NCBI RefSeq assembly: GCF_030418305.1
Contig: NZ_JAUHPX010000008.1
Span: 1 to 64,000 of the forward strand
Length of the DNA stretch: 64,000 nucleotides
Origin: Demequina lignilytica
GTDB lineage: Bacteria > Actinomycetota > Actinomycetes > Actinomycetales > Demequinaceae
Reading direction: 5' to 3'
How positions within the stretch are numbered: the stretch's first letter is position 1; each line of letters begins with the position of its first letter. A program made the translations under genes and the position numbers. Below are positions 47,210 through 56,959 of the stretch, one piece after another. Under the pieces are notes generated by a model. That model did no database searches and was not told the origin of the DNA. It was given only the letters and a program-made list of their open reading frames with translations.

Positions 47210-48610
47210 CTACAGCTCCGGCGTGACCGCCCGCCTGCCCTGGACGTAGACGCCCGCGATCGCGGGCTGACGCATCCCGACCAGCAGCGTGAAGAGCTCC
47301 TCGAGCGTGGCCTGCTCCTCGTCGTCGGCGCGGATGCCCATCGACAGCATCCCCTCGAGCGGCTCCCAGCGGGACGTCTCGATCAGCAGGAAGTCCGCAT
47401 CCTTGCCCACGTCGAGGTTGCCGAACGCATGCTCCATGTCGAGGGCCCGCGCGCCCGCGAGCGTGGCGGCGAACAGCAGCTCCGCGGGGTGGAGGGCGGT
47501 CCCCGCGTCGCCCTCCTCCGAGATGTGGACCTTGTAGGCGTCGCCCGCGACGCGGGAGATCAGCCACTCGTCGCCGGCCCCGATGTCCGTGCCCAGCGCG
47601 ATGTTGACGCCGGCCGCGACGGTCGCCCGCCACGGCATCGTCCCGGAGCCGAGGAACAGCTGGGAGGTCGGGCAGTGGGCGATGGACGTCCCCGTCTCCG
47701 CCATGCGGTCGAGCTCCCGCGGCTGACAGTGCACCGCGTGCGCGAGGGTGGAGCGGCGCCCGAGCAGCGTGTGCCCGCCGGTCTTCGAGCCGGGTAGGAA
47801 GCGGCCGTCGTAGGTGTCGAGGTACGCCTCGACGCCGTAGCTCCCGAGCACGGCCGCGATCTCGCCGTCGCCCTTGCGGTTGTTCTCGTTGAGATGGCTG
47901 TGGAAGTACACGCCGTCGCCGCGCGCGTGGTCGTACAGCTCGCCCAGCGCGGCCAGCGTGCGCGGCGTGACGGACAGCGAGAAGCGCGGCACGACACCCA
48001 CCTGGATCCGCGCGGTGCGCGGGTCGCCGGTGTCGATCGCGTGCCACCGGTCGATCTCCTCGGCGGTGAGCCGGATCGCGTCCTCCTCGGACGTGATCAG
48101 GGACGATGCGGCCGCCGGCCCCACCGTCTGGATGCCGCGCCCGGAGACGATGCGGAGGCCGGCGGCGTCGGTCCACCGGTACAGGGCGTCCTGAGCGACC
48201 GGGAAGGCGGAGCCGAACACCATCGCGGCGGTGGTGCCGGCGGCGATGCGGCGGCGGGTGAAGTAGCGCGCGGCGCGGTCCGCGAACTCGGGGTCCGCGA
48301 ACTGCGACTCGGTGGGGAAGATGCAGTGGTCGAGCCACTCGAGCAGCTGGCCCCCGCCGTGCGCCGCGGTCGCGTACGACTGCGGGTAGTGCAGGTGGCT
48401 GTCGACGAATCCCGGGAGCAGGTAGTCGGCGCGGGTCACAGGCGCGTCGGCGAAGGCGTCGGGCAGGTCCGCCCACGGGCCCAGGTGGACGATGCGGCCG
48501 TCGCCGTCGACGACCAGCGCGCCGTCGGGGTGGCTGACCAGGGCCCGGTCGACCTGGTCCTGCGCGGGCGAGCCGGCGATGTGGAAGATGTGCGCCCGAT
48601 AGACGTGCAT
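47210..48610 (-). CDS. guaD: Guanine deaminase
   Basis: Amidohydrolase that deaminates guanine to xanthine, 466 aa. Motifs: FVDSHLHYPQ (metal His pair), LEWLDHCIFPTE, FHSHLNEN (HxxE), IAHCPTSQLFLGSG and LGTDIGAGDE. HYPQ and the NEN element are typical of GuaD. It starts one base after the uricase stop codon, so purine entry and urate oxidation are coupled. Confidence 0.92.
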   Translation of the reverse strand: MHVYRAHIFHIAGSPAQDQVDRALVSHPDGALVVDGDGRIVHLGPWADLPDAFADAPVTRADYLLPGFVDSHLHYPQSYATAAHGGGQLLEWLDHCIFPTESQFADPEFADRAARYFTRRRIAAGTTAAMVFGSAFPVAQDALYRWTDAAGLRIVSGRGIQTVGPAAASSLITSEEDAIRLTAEEIDRWHAIDTGDPRTARIQVGVVPRFSLSVTPRTLAALGELYDHARGDGVYFHSHLNENNRKGDGEIAAVLGSYGVEAYLDTYDGRFLPGSKTGGHTLLGRRSTLAHAVHCQPRELDRMAETGTSIAHCPTSQLFLGSGTMPWRATVAAGVNIALGTDIGAGDEWLISRVAGDAYKVHISEEGDAGTALHPAELLFAATLAGARALDMEHAFGNLDVGKDADFLLIETSRWEPLEGMLSMGIRADDEEQATLEELFTLLVGMRQPAIAGVYVQGRRAVTPEL

Positions 48611-48611
48611 G

Positions 48612-49517
48612 TCAGACCAGGCCGCTGTACTGGTCCCAGGCGGGGCCCGCGTCCGGCGCCCCCTCGACGGTGACGGAGGCCTGGATGAGCCCGTAGGGAC
48701 GGTCGTCGGCGTGGAAGACCTCGTTGTGGTTCTCGATACCGAAGCGCGCGAGGTCGTAGGCGAAGTGATGCTTGTTGGGTGCGCTGAGACGCACCTCGAC
48801 CAGCTCGGGCACGGCCTCGATGGCGGTCTTGCCCATCTGGAACAGCGTCTGCTGGAGGGCGAGCGAGTGGAAGGAGGCGAAGGTCTCCACCATGGCGGTC
48901 GTGATCGCGGCGTAGGCGGCGTCGAAGTCGAACGTCGCGACGTCGACCGCGCCGAATCTCCACTTCGCGACCAGCGAGGTCGCCATGATGCGGTCGGAGG
49001 TCGGCTCGAGCACGGTGTACTCGTCCTCGAGGAAGCCGTGGAACTCGGAGCCGCTCGACTTGAGCACCACCAGGTCCTTGAGCCCGCCGGTGATCCACGC
49101 CGAGCCGTCCGCGTCCACGGTGACCGCCACCGTCCGGACCTCCCGGCCCGAGCGGACCCAGCTGAAGTCGTGCTCCGCGCCCCCGACGCTCACGCGCTCC
49201 CAGGCGAACTCCTCGAGCTCGACGCGCGCCTGGTCGACGGGCTCGACGTCGTCGACGAAGTGCACGGCCAGGGCGTGGGCGTACCGCTCCAGCGACGCGA
49301 GACCCACGGTCTTGGCGTACGCGTACGACGTCTGCTTCTGGGTGTCCGTGGGCAGCACCTCGCCCTGATCGCCCGTGAGGTGGGCCGCGTCGAAGCGGCC
49401 GCGGAGGCACGTCGAGACGTTGACGTCCCGGATCTCGTGCCGCGGGGTGTCACGCACGATCCGGACGATGCGGTTCTCCGCCTTGCCGTACTGGTGGTCG
49501 CCCAGGATGATCGCCAT
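48612..49517 (-). CDS. Urate oxidase (uricase)
   Basis: Cofactor-free oxidation of urate to 5-hydroxyisourate, 301 aa with two T-fold repeats. Motifs: YGKAENRIVRI, TDTQKQTSYAYAK (active-site Thr/Lys/Asp region), LKSSGSEFHGFLEDEYT in outline, and PNKHHFAYDL near the end. RBS GAGGAG. It has its own promoter region (49518-49633) despite lying downstream of allantoinase on the same strand. Confidence 0.96.
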   Translation of the reverse strand: MAIILGDHQYGKAENRIVRIVRDTPRHEIRDVNVSTCLRGRFDAAHLTGDQGEVLPTDTQKQTSYAYAKTVGLASLERYAHALAVHFVDDVEPVDQARVELEEFAWERVSVGGAEHDFSWVRSGREVRTVAVTVDADGSAWITGGLKDLVVLKSSGSEFHGFLEDEYTVLEPTSDRIMATSLVAKWRFGAVDVATFDFDAAYAAITTAMVETFASFHSLALQQTLFQMGKTAIEAVPELVEVRLSAPNKHHFAYDLARFGIENHNEVFHADDRPYGLIQASVTVEGAPDAGPAWDQYSGLV

Positions 49518-49574
49518 GGTTGCTCCTCGGGGTGGGAACGCGTCGCGTCGAGCCGTCGCTCACACGCTACGCGG

Positions 49575-49595
49575 TGTTGATTTCATCGACATTTC
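49575..49595. promoter_or_regulatory. Purine-island shared site 2 (uricase promoter)
   Basis: TGTTG-N5-ATC-N-ACATTTC. The core TGTTGAT-TTC-ATCGACA is a near-palindrome. On the uricase strand a TAGCGT -10 box (49564-49569) lies just downstream, so the site covers the -35 region. Confidence 0.6.
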
Positions 49596-49633
49596 TGCCA
49601 GGGGAGTCGCGGCGGATCCGGCCCCGCCACGCA

Positions 49634-50950
49634 TCACGGCCTGCGGAGCTGCTCGCCCTCGCCGCTCTCGGATCCCGCGAGCCAGACGCGCGCCGCGCGC
49701 CCCACGAGAGCGTGCCCGTCGAACGCGCTCACCGGGTTCTTATGCGCCAGCTCGGCGGCGTGCACCTCGAAGGGCGCCTCCGGGTCGAAGGCCACCAGGT
49801 CCGCGTCGCGGCCGACCTGGATCGCGCCCTTGCGCTGGAGCCCGGCCCAGGCGGCGGGCCTGCCGCTCATCCAGGCCACCGCATCGTCCAGGCGGTAGCC
49901 GCGGGCCCTGGCCCCCGTCCACACGGCTGCGAGCGAGACCTGCAGCCCCGCGATGCCGCCCCATGCCACCCCGAAGTCGCCGCCGCCGGCGAGCTTGAGG
50001 TCCGCGGTGGCGGGAGAGTGATCGGACGCGACGAAGTCGATGGTTCCCTGCGCCAGGGCCTCCCACAGCCGCTCGCGGTTCTCCGCCGACCGGATCGGCG
50101 GGCAGCACTTGTACTGCGTGCCCCCGGCCGGGATGTGCTCGGCGTCGAAGGTGAGGTAGTGGGGGCAGGTCTCGACGGTCAGCGGGAGACCCTCCGCCTT
50201 CGCGGCGCGGATCGCCGGCAGCGCGGCCGCCGAGGACAGGTGGAGGATGTGCGCCCGCACCCCGGTCGCCCGGACCCCGTCGATGACCGCGTCGATCGCG
50301 GACGTCTCGGCGGAGTCGGGCCGGGACGCCACGAACGGCGCGTAGTCGGCGCCCGCGGGCGGCGGCGCATCGTCGAGCACCTCGGGGTCCTCGGCGTGCA
50401 CGATCAGGCGTCCCCCGAAGGCGGCGATCTCCTCCATCGCGGCCCGCAGCCGGGCGCGGTCGAGGTGACCGAACTCGTCGACCCCCGAGGGTGCGAGGAA
50501 GCACTTGAAGCCGAACACCCCCTCGTCCCACAGCGCCTCGAGGCTGCCCAGGTTCTCGGGCACCGCGCCTCCCCAGAAGCCCACGTTCACGTGGGTCTTG
50601 CCGAACGCCGCCGCCTTCTTGGTCTCGAGAGCGGCCGGCGACACGGTGGGCGGGATCGAGTTGAGCGGCATGTCGATCACCGTGGTGACGCCGCCCGCGC
50701 GGGCGGCACGCGTCGCGGAGTCGAAGCCCTCCCACTCGGTGCGGCCCGGCTCGTTGATGTGGACGTGCGTGTCGACGGCGCCCGGGATCAGGACCTGGCC
50801 GTGGGGCAGCTCGACCTCGGCGTGCGCGGGGAACGGCTCGTCCTCGGCGCCGATCGCCGCGATCGCGCCGTCCGCGATCGCGACGGCGGCCGGCATCGTC
50901 CCATGGGGCAGCACCGCGTGCGTCGCGCGGATCACCAGGTCGTATGTCAT
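49634..50950 (-). CDS. Allantoinase
   Basis: Opens allantoin to allantoate; 438 aa dihydroorotase-type amidohydrolase. Start at 50950 follows GGAAGGAC. Motifs: VDTHVHINEPGRTEWEGF (metal site; AllB-specific sequence), the bridging Lys in FGFKCFLAPSG, HILHLSSA, TVETCPHYLTF and FVASDHSPAT. It is the first gene of the leftward allantoinase-uricase-guaD unit and is divergent from xdhC. Confidence 0.93.
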   Translation of the reverse strand: MTYDLVIRATHAVLPHGTMPAAVAIADGAIAAIGAEDEPFPAHAEVELPHGQVLIPGAVDTHVHINEPGRTEWEGFDSATRAARAGGVTTVIDMPLNSIPPTVSPAALETKKAAAFGKTHVNVGFWGGAVPENLGSLEALWDEGVFGFKCFLAPSGVDEFGHLDRARLRAAMEEIAAFGGRLIVHAEDPEVLDDAPPPAGADYAPFVASRPDSAETSAIDAVIDGVRATGVRAHILHLSSAAALPAIRAAKAEGLPLTVETCPHYLTFDAEHIPAGGTQYKCCPPIRSAENRERLWEALAQGTIDFVASDHSPATADLKLAGGGDFGVAWGGIAGLQVSLAAVWTGARARGYRLDDAVAWMSGRPAAWAGLQRKGAIQVGRDADLVAFDPEAPFEVHAAELAHKNPVSAFDGHALVGRAARVWLAGSESGEGEQLRRP

Positions 50951-51030
50951 GAGCGGGTCCTTCCAGACGGTGGGCGGGGAGCGGTGGCGGCCCGGCGGCA
51001 CGCGCCATGGCCCGCCCTACACTGGCCAGC

Positions 51031-51960
51031 ATGTTCGAGATCGCGGCCCAGGCGCTCGCCGAGCTGGACGCGGGCCGCGCCCTCGGCGTGGTCGTGGTCA
51101 CCGGCGTGCACGGCTCGACCCCGCGCACCCCCGGCTCCGCGATGGCCGTCACGGCCGACGGCCGCGCGATCGGCGCCATCTCGGGCGGCTGCATCGAGGC
51201 GGAGGCATACGAGCTCGCGCGCGAGGTGCTGGCGAGCGGCGATGCGCAGGCCCTCACCATGGGCGGCGAAGGCGACCTGCTGCGTCCGGGGCTCGCGTGC
51301 GGCGGCGCGGTGGACGTCGTCGCGGTGCGCGTGGGCCCGGGCGACGAGACCGTGGTCGACCCGCTGCGGGCGAGCCTCGGCGACGGCGCCGTCGCGCTCG
51401 CGCTCGCGGGGCCCGACGGGCCGGTGCGGCTGGAGCGTCCGCGCGCGCCGCGACTGGTGATCGTCGGCGCGGTCGACTTCACGCCCGCGCTCGCGTCGGC
51501 GGCGCGGCTGATGGGCTTCCGCGTGGTCGTCGTGGACCCGCGGCCCGTGTTCGCCACGCCGGAGCGCGTCCCTGACGCCCATGAGGTCATCATCGCCTGG
51601 CCGGACGCCTGGCTGCGAGGTGAGGCGCTGGGGGAGGACGATGCGGTCTGCGTGCTCACGCACGACGACCGCCTCGACGTCCCCGCGCTCGAGGCCGCGC
51701 TCGCGATCCCCGTCCTCTATGTGGGCGCGATGGGTTCGCGTCGGGTGGACGGGCGCCGCCGCGAGGCGCTCGCCGAGCGCGGCGTGGGGGACGATGCGCT
51801 GGCGCGGCTCCGCTCGCCCATCGGGCTCGACCTGGGCGGCTCGACGCCCGCAGAGACCGCGATCGCGATCATGGCCGAGGTGCTGCTCGCGCGCGCGGGC
51901 GGCACGGGGCTCCCGCTGCGTGAGGTCTCGGGGCCGATCCACCGTCGCCAGGAGGACTGA
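51031..51960 (+). CDS. XdhC-family molybdenum insertion protein
   Basis: 309 aa chaperone that inserts sulfurated molybdenum cofactor into xanthine dehydrogenase. N-terminal XdhC_CoxI domain (VTGVHGSTPRTPGSAM, GAISGGCIEAEAYE) and C-terminal Rossmann domain (VIVGAVDF, YVGAMGSRR, IGLDLGGSTPAETAIAIMAE in outline). TACACT lies 7 bases before the ATG at 51031; the longer frame from 51007 would start inside that promoter. Convergent with the xdh genes. Confidence 0.92.
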   Translation: MFEIAAQALAELDAGRALGVVVVTGVHGSTPRTPGSAMAVTADGRAIGAISGGCIEAEAYELAREVLASGDAQALTMGGEGDLLRPGLACGGAVDVVAVRVGPGDETVVDPLRASLGDGAVALALAGPDGPVRLERPRAPRLVIVGAVDFTPALASAARLMGFRVVVVDPRPVFATPERVPDAHEVIIAWPDAWLRGEALGEDDAVCVLTHDDRLDVPALEAALAIPVLYVGAMGSRRVDGRRREALAERGVGDDALARLRSPIGLDLGGSTPAETAIAIMAEVLLARAGGTGLPLREVSGPIHRRQED

Positions 51961-52013
51961 GCGTCCCGACGGGCGCGGTTCCTCGCGGATCGGAGGACTG
52001 AGTGTCCCGACGG
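51951..52013. repeat. Paired 22-bp repeats, 41-bp spacing
   Basis: A unit starting GGAGGACTGAGCGTCCCGAC at 51951 repeats with one change (AGYGTC) at 51992. The xdhC stop codon lies inside the first copy. The core ACTGAGCGTC is also at 27563 and 27604 in the opposite orientation, again 41 bases apart. Confidence 0.65.
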
Positions 52014-52025
52014 ATGGCGGGCGGG

Positions 52026-54815
52026 TCATGAGCCGCGCTGCGAGGCCGCCCGCCAGACACGGTCGCGCGTCATCGGCAGCTCGTGCAGGCGCACCCCGAG
52101 GGCGCGACGGATCGCGTTCGCCATCGCGGGTGCCACCGGGTTGTACGGCGCCTCGGACATCGACTTCGCCCCCCGCGGGCCGAGCCGGTCTGACGTCGAG
52201 GCGAAGAGCACCTCGGTGACGGGAAGGTCGGCGATCTGGGGCACGCGGTAGACCCGGAAGGCGGGGTTGCCGACGGTGCCGTCCTGGTCGACCAGCACCT
52301 CCTCGTACAGCGCCGAGCCGATGCCCTGCGCCACGCCGCCCTCGATCTGGCCCCGCAGCTGCGCGGGGTTCATCACCACGCCGGCATCGGCCGCCTGGAC
52401 CGAGCGAAGGATGCGCACGGCGCCGGTCTCGGGGTCGACGGCGACGCGGAAGCCCTGGACGTTCCAGGCGAGCGAGCGCACGGCGCCGTCCTCCCGCCCG
52501 GTGCCGCGGACGCCGTCGGCGTCGCGGGTCTCGGCAGGTGCCGCGGCGATCAGGTCGGCGACGCCGACCCTGCGCTGGGCGCCGTCGAGAGAGACGGCGA
52601 CGGCGCCCAGCGGGTCGAGGGTCCACTCCACCCCGTCCCCATCCCGCGTGCCGGCCACCGCGGCGGCCGTCTCCAGCAGGATCCCCCTCAGGTCCATCGC
52701 GGCGGCGTGCACCGCCTTGCCGGCGATCACGACGCCGGTCGAGCCGTACGCGCCGGTGTCATGCTCCGTGGCATCCGTGTCGGACGCGACCAGGCGCACC
52801 CGGTCCGGGCTGGTGCCGAGGGCGTCCGCGGCGAGCTGCGTCTGCACGGTCTGGGTGCCGTTGCCGAACTCGGCGGTGCCGACCCTGACCACGTAGGTCC
52901 CGTCCGGAGTCGCGGACACCGACGCGGTCGCGTGGTGCCCGCGCGGCGGCGCCGTCGCGATCATCGCGAGCGCCATCCCCTCGCCGACCGCCCAGCCGTC
53001 GGGCACGGGGACGGCGGGCGCCGCATCGTCGCGCGCGAGCGCGTCCCTCACCAGGTCGAGGCACTCGTCGAGGCCGAAGGACCCGAAGATCAGGTCGTCG
53101 TGCGGCTCGAGCGAGGTGATCGCCAGCGGGTCGCCCGGTCGGACGGTGTTGACCCGGCGCAGCTCGAACGGGTCCATCCCGAGGGCCAGGGCCAGCTCGT
53201 CCATCGCGCACTCGATCGCGTGGATGACCTGCCCGAGCCCGTAGCCGCGGAAGGCGCCCGCGGGCACGGTGTTCGTGTAGACCGCCTCGGCGTCGACGCG
53301 CTTGGCGGGGGCGTTGTACGCGGCGACGGACTCCGAGCACCCGTGGAACAGCACGCCCGCGGCGTGGTTGCCGTAGGCGCCGGTGTTCGAGAGCACGTCG
53401 ACCTTCATCGCGGTCAGCCGGCCCTGGGCGTCCGCGCCGAGCGTCGCGGTCACGCGCATGGGGTGGCGCGTCGCCGTGCGCTGGAACTCCTCGGCGCGCG
53501 TCATCTCGTAGGCGACCGGGCGCCCGGTCGCGAGGACCGCGAGGCCCACGATGTCCTCGGTGAAGATCTCCTGCTTGCCCCCGAAGCCGCCGCCGAGCCT
53601 CCTGGTGAACACGCGCACGCGGTCGCGGTCCAGGCCGAGGACCACCGCGAGCTCGTCGCGGACCAGGAACGGCACCTGCGAGGAGGTGCGCAGCGTGAGG
53701 CGGCCGTCGTCGTCCAGCCAGCCGATCGACCCGTGGGTCTCGAGCTGTGCGTGGGTCACGCGTGCCGACGACCAGGTCCCCGTCGCCACGGCGGCCGCCC
53801 CGGCGAGGCCGGCGTCCACGTCCCCGTAGCCGCCGTGGATCGCGGCCACGACGTTGCGAGCCGCATCCGCGACCCCGTCCTCGGGCGTCGCGTCGGGATG
53901 GATCGACGGGGCGCCGGGGGTGCGGGCCTCCTCGGGATCGGTGACGTGGGGGAGCACCTCCCACTCGATCTCGATCAGGGCGCACGCCGCCTCGGCGATC
54001 GCGGCGGTCTCCGCGACCACGGCGGCGACCCGCTGACCGGCGAAGCGCGCGACGGAGTCGAGCAGCCGGGTGTCGCGGGGGTCGTCCAGGCGGTTCTGGT
54101 GCCTCCCGGTCGAGTAGCGCACCGCGGGCGCGTCCTCGTGGGTGAGGACGGCGACCACGCCGGCGAGCGCACGGGCGCGCGACGTGTCCATGGCGACGAT
54201 GCGCGCGTACGGGTGAGGCGAGCCCAGCACCTTGAGGTGGGTGAGGCCGGGCACCGCGGTGTCGAACGTGTACTCCTCGCGTCCCTGGACCACCGCGGTC
54301 GCGGCGGGCGGTCGCACGGAGGACCCGACGGCCGCGCCCGATCCGGGGCTGCAGACCCCGGGGCAGGAGCCGTCGACGCCGCAGCCGCGCACGCTGTGCT
54401 CGACCGCCTCGCGGATGGGCCGGTAGCCGGTGCAGCGGCACAGGTTGCCCTTGAGCCGGCGGTCCAGGTCGGGCAGGTCCTCCTCGGTCAGGGTCGACGC
54501 GGTCACCGTCATGCCGGGCGTGCAGAAGCCGCACTGGAACGCGAAGTGCTCGACGAAGGACTCCTGGACGGGATGCAGCTCGCCCTCGGGTGCGAGCCCG
54601 GCGGCGGTGGTGACCTCGCGGCCCTCGGCGCGCACGGCCGGGTAGATGCACGAGTGGACGGGCGTGCCGTCGACCAGCACGGTGCAGGCGCCGCAGTCGC
54701 CGGAGTCGCAGCCCTTCTTGACCTCCGTGCGGCCGTGCTCGCGCAGGAACGTCCGCAGGCACTGGCCGGGCGCGGGGATGCCGTCGAGGGGTGCGCCATC
54801 GGCGACGATGCTCAT
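52026..54815 (-). CDS. Xanthine dehydrogenase, fused 2Fe-2S and molybdopterin subunits
   Basis: 929 aa. Oxidises hypoxanthine and xanthine to urate. Residues 1-~150 are the iron-sulfur subunit: plant-type cluster ligands Cys36, Cys41, Cys44, Cys56 and the second cluster Cys95, Cys98, Cys126, Cys128. A Gly/Pro/Cys-rich linker (~145-175) leads to the large Mo-cofactor domain (~180-929) with [20 protein letters not shown] and a C-terminal [13 protein letters not shown] carrying the catalytic Glu. In most bacteria these are separate chains or the FAD domain is fused instead. ATGA overlap with the FAD-subunit gene. Confidence 0.92.
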   Translation of the reverse strand: MSIVADGAPLDGIPAPGQCLRTFLREHGRTEVKKGCDSGDCGACTVLVDGTPVHSCIYPAVRAEGREVTTAAGLAPEGELHPVQESFVEHFAFQCGFCTPGMTVTASTLTEEDLPDLDRRLKGNLCRCTGYRPIREAVEHSVRGCGVDGSCPGVCSPGSGAAVGSSVRPPAATAVVQGREEYTFDTAVPGLTHLKVLGSPHPYARIVAMDTSRARALAGVVAVLTHEDAPAVRYSTGRHQNRLDDPRDTRLLDSVARFAGQRVAAVVAETAAIAEAACALIEIEWEVLPHVTDPEEARTPGAPSIHPDATPEDGVADAARNVVAAIHGGYGDVDAGLAGAAAVATGTWSSARVTHAQLETHGSIGWLDDDGRLTLRTSSQVPFLVRDELAVVLGLDRDRVRVFTRRLGGGFGGKQEIFTEDIVGLAVLATGRPVAYEMTRAEEFQRTATRHPMRVTATLGADAQGRLTAMKVDVLSNTGAYGNHAAGVLFHGCSESVAAYNAPAKRVDAEAVYTNTVPAGAFRGYGLGQVIHAIECAMDELALALGMDPFELRRVNTVRPGDPLAITSLEPHDDLIFGSFGLDECLDLVRDALARDDAAPAVPVPDGWAVGEGMALAMIATAPPRGHHATASVSATPDGTYVVRVGTAEFGNGTQTVQTQLAADALGTSPDRVRLVASDTDATEHDTGAYGSTGVVIAGKAVHAAAMDLRGILLETAAAVAGTRDGDGVEWTLDPLGAVAVSLDGAQRRVGVADLIAAAPAETRDADGVRGTGREDGAVRSLAWNVQGFRVAVDPETGAVRILRSVQAADAGVVMNPAQLRGQIEGGVAQGIGSALYEEVLVDQDGTVGNPAFRVYRVPQIADLPVTEVLFASTSDRLGPRGAKSMSEAPYNPVAPAMANAIRRALGVRLHELPMTRDRVWRAASQRGS

Positions 54816-55633
54816 GCGTCCTCCTCATCGACGTGCGCCAGGTCCGTGGCCACCCGCGCGGCCAGCGCGCCGGCGACGTGCCGCCGCCAGTCGGCGGCGC
54901 CCAGGGGATCCGTGTAGAAGTCGTCGGCGGAGCGCGCGGCGTCCGCCGCATCGTCCGGCCGCGGGGGAGCGTCGAAGCGCAGCACGTGCGGCGTGAGGGT
55001 CGCGGCGGTGACCACGATGACGGTGCGCCCGTCGGCGTGCGCCCGGCCGCTCACCACGGCGCCGGAGCGCCCGAGCTCGGCGAGGGCGACCTTCCGGAGC
55101 GCGGTCCGCGTGGCCAGCTCCTCCGCGCCGATGCGCACGCTCTCGATCAGCTCGCCATGGCCGAGCACGGTGGTGCCGTTGCCCGTGGGGAGGGAGGCGA
55201 CGGGGACCGTGCGACGGCCGCCGTCGACGCCCCGGACCGTGGCCTCCGCGTCGAGGGTCGCGCAGGCCGCCGTCATCGCGCCGGCGGCGAAGGCGCGGGC
55301 GATGTTGCCCAGCACCGTCGCCTCGTTCCAGATCTTAAAGCCCGCGAGGAGCGCGTTCGCGGCGTCGCGGAACAGCGGCTGCGCGGTCCACCCGGGCTGC
55401 GGCTCCAGCGCCAGCAGCCGCGCGATGGTGCAGCCGGGCCCGAGCGTCAGGCCGGCCCGGTCCGCGGCGAGATGGGGCCCGGGGAGGGTCGTGACGTCGA
55501 CCAGCCCGGTGACGTCGCGGTTGGGCTCGGAGAACATCCAGGTGCCCCCGGCGAGGTAGCGCTCCCCGGGCGCGAGCGTCAGGTCCGCGTCGGAGGTCGC
55601 GCGGCGGTAGGCGCTCACGGTGGTGAGATCCAT
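54812..55633 (-). CDS. Xanthine dehydrogenase FAD-binding subunit
   Basis: 273 aa; start after GGGAGGCGGC. FAD-binding domain of the CO dehydrogenase medium-subunit family: [10 protein letters not shown] (pyrophosphate loop), [14 protein letters not shown] (second FAD motif) and a C-terminal CODH_FAD_C part ([18 protein letters not shown]). It carries electrons from the Fe-S clusters to NAD+. First gene of the leftward xdh unit. Confidence 0.9.
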   Translation of the reverse strand: MDLTTVSAYRRATSDADLTLAPGERYLAGGTWMFSEPNRDVTGLVDVTTLPGPHLAADRAGLTLGPGCTIARLLALEPQPGWTAQPLFRDAANALLAGFKIWNEATVLGNIARAFAAGAMTAACATLDAEATVRGVDGGRRTVPVASLPTGNGTTVLGHGELIESVRIGAEELATRTALRKVALAELGRSGAVVSGRAHADGRTVIVVTAATLTPHVLRFDAPPRPDDAADAARSADDFYTDPLGAADWRRHVAGALAARVATDLAHVDEEDA

Positions 55634-55701
55634 GCCGCCTCCCAGGCTCCCTGGGGCCCGTCCGAGCCCGTCTGCGGGCAGTGTGACATGTCCAGATGAC
55701 G

Positions 55702-55733
55702 CGATCGTTGCACGATCGTTAGCCGATTTAACG
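55702..55733. promoter_or_regulatory. 11-bp-phased repeats in xdh/ABC divergent region
   Basis: CGATCGTT at 55702 and 55713, then a degenerate CGATTTAA at 55724, have an 11-base period, so the copies face the same side of the helix. They lie ~70 bases upstream of the xdh FAD gene on its strand. The gap 55634-55850 has no gene. Confidence 0.5.
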
Positions 55734-55754
55734 TCCGCGAAACCAGGATGCGCA

Positions 55755-55775
55755 TGTTGGCGAAATCTACATTCC
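55755..55775. promoter_or_regulatory. Purine-island shared site 3
   Basis: TGTTG-N5-ATC-N-ACATTCC, followed at 55777 by TAGGGT, a -10-like box for the rightward ABC operon. It is the same motif with the same spacing as at 49575, and with one mismatch at 39950. Confidence 0.6.
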
Positions 55776-55850
55776 CTAGGGTCGCCGCGTGGCGTGGTGA
55801 GGCACCGGAAGGGCGGTGACCCGCGCTCCACCGAATCAAGGGAGACACAC

Positions 55851-56945
55851 ATGAGTTTCACGTTCGGTCGCGCCGGCAAGCGCACCGCCATGGTGGCCGC
55901 TGCCGCGGTCGCCTCGTTCGCGCTGGCGGCCTGCAGCTCGAGCAGCGCCGACGTCGAGGCCAGCGGCGTCGCCGCCGGCGAGTCGATGGAGGCCGAGGCC
56001 CCGGCCTACGGCGACTTCACCGTCCAGCTGTCCTGGATCAAGAACGAGGAGTTCTCGGGCGAGTTCTTCGCGACCGAGAACGGCTACTTCACCGAGTCGG
56101 GCTTCGACTCGGTCGAGCTGGTGCCCGGTCCGTCGACCGGCGCCGCCGAGCTCGTGTCGAACACCGTCGACGTCGCGCTCTCCGACGCCGTGTCGATCGG
56201 TGCGGCCGTCGCGAACGAGGGCGCCCCGCTGAAGATCATCGGCGCGACCTACCAGAAGAACCCCTTCACCGTGCTGTCGCTGGCCGACGGCGGGAACATC
56301 CTGACGGCCGAGGACATGGTCGGCAAGAAGATCGGCGTCCAGGACTCCAACATGTCGCTGTTCCTCGCGCTGCTGGCCGCCAACGGCCTCACCGAGGACG
56401 ACGTCGAGATCGTGCCCGTCCAGTACGACCCCGCGCCGCTCACCAACGGCGAGGTCGACGGCTTCATCGCCTATCTGACCAACGAGTCGATCACCGTCTC
56501 GATGGCCGGCTACGAGACCGCCAACCTGCCGTTCGCGGACAACGGCCTGCCGTTCGTCGCGGAGACCTTCACCGTCACCGACGAGTCGATCGCTGACAAC
56601 CGCGACGCCCTCAAGGCGTTCCTGGTCGCCGAGATCAAGGGCTGGGCCGACGCGGTCAACGACCCGGCCGAGGGCGCCCGCCTGGCGTACGAGGTCTACG
56701 GCGTCGACCTGGGTCTCGACCCGGAGGCCTCGGAGGCCGGCGCGATCATGCAGGCCGAGGAGCTCGTCGTCTCGGACGAGACCGTGGCCAACGGCCTGTT
56801 CACCATCTCGGACGAGCTGCAGTCGGAGACCATCGCCTCGCTGGCCGGCGCCGGCATCGAGATCGAGGCGGCCGACCTGTTCGACCTCTCGATCCTCGCC
56901 GAGGTCTACGCCGAGAACCCCGATCTGGTCGCGTACGCGGGCTGA
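55851..56945 (+). CDS. NMT1/THI5-like ABC substrate-binding lipoprotein
   Basis: 364 aa. Start after AAGGGAGA; lipobox LAAC near residue 25. The mature protein matches NMT1/SsuA/ThiY-type binding proteins (LSWIKNEEFSGEFFATENGYF in outline, VDVALSDAVS, IVPVQYDPAPLTNGEVDGF in outline). Such proteins carry pyrimidine-like, taurine or nitrate-like ligands. Divergence from xdh and the shared site 3 suggest a purine base or ureide ligand, by inference. Confidence 0.85.
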   Translation: MSFTFGRAGKRTAMVAAAAVASFALAACSSSSADVEASGVAAGESMEAEAPAYGDFTVQLSWIKNEEFSGEFFATENGYFTESGFDSVELVPGPSTGAAELVSNTVDVALSDAVSIGAAVANEGAPLKIIGATYQKNPFTVLSLADGGNILTAEDMVGKKIGVQDSNMSLFLALLAANGLTEDDVEIVPVQYDPAPLTNGEVDGFIAYLTNESITVSMAGYETANLPFADNGLPFVAETFTVTDESIADNRDALKAFLVAEIKGWADAVNDPAEGARLAYEVYGVDLGLDPEASEAGAIMQAEELVVSDETVANGLFTISDELQSETIASLAGAGIEIEAADLFDLSILAEVYAENPDLVAYAG

Positions 56946-56959
56946 TCCCAAGGATCCTC

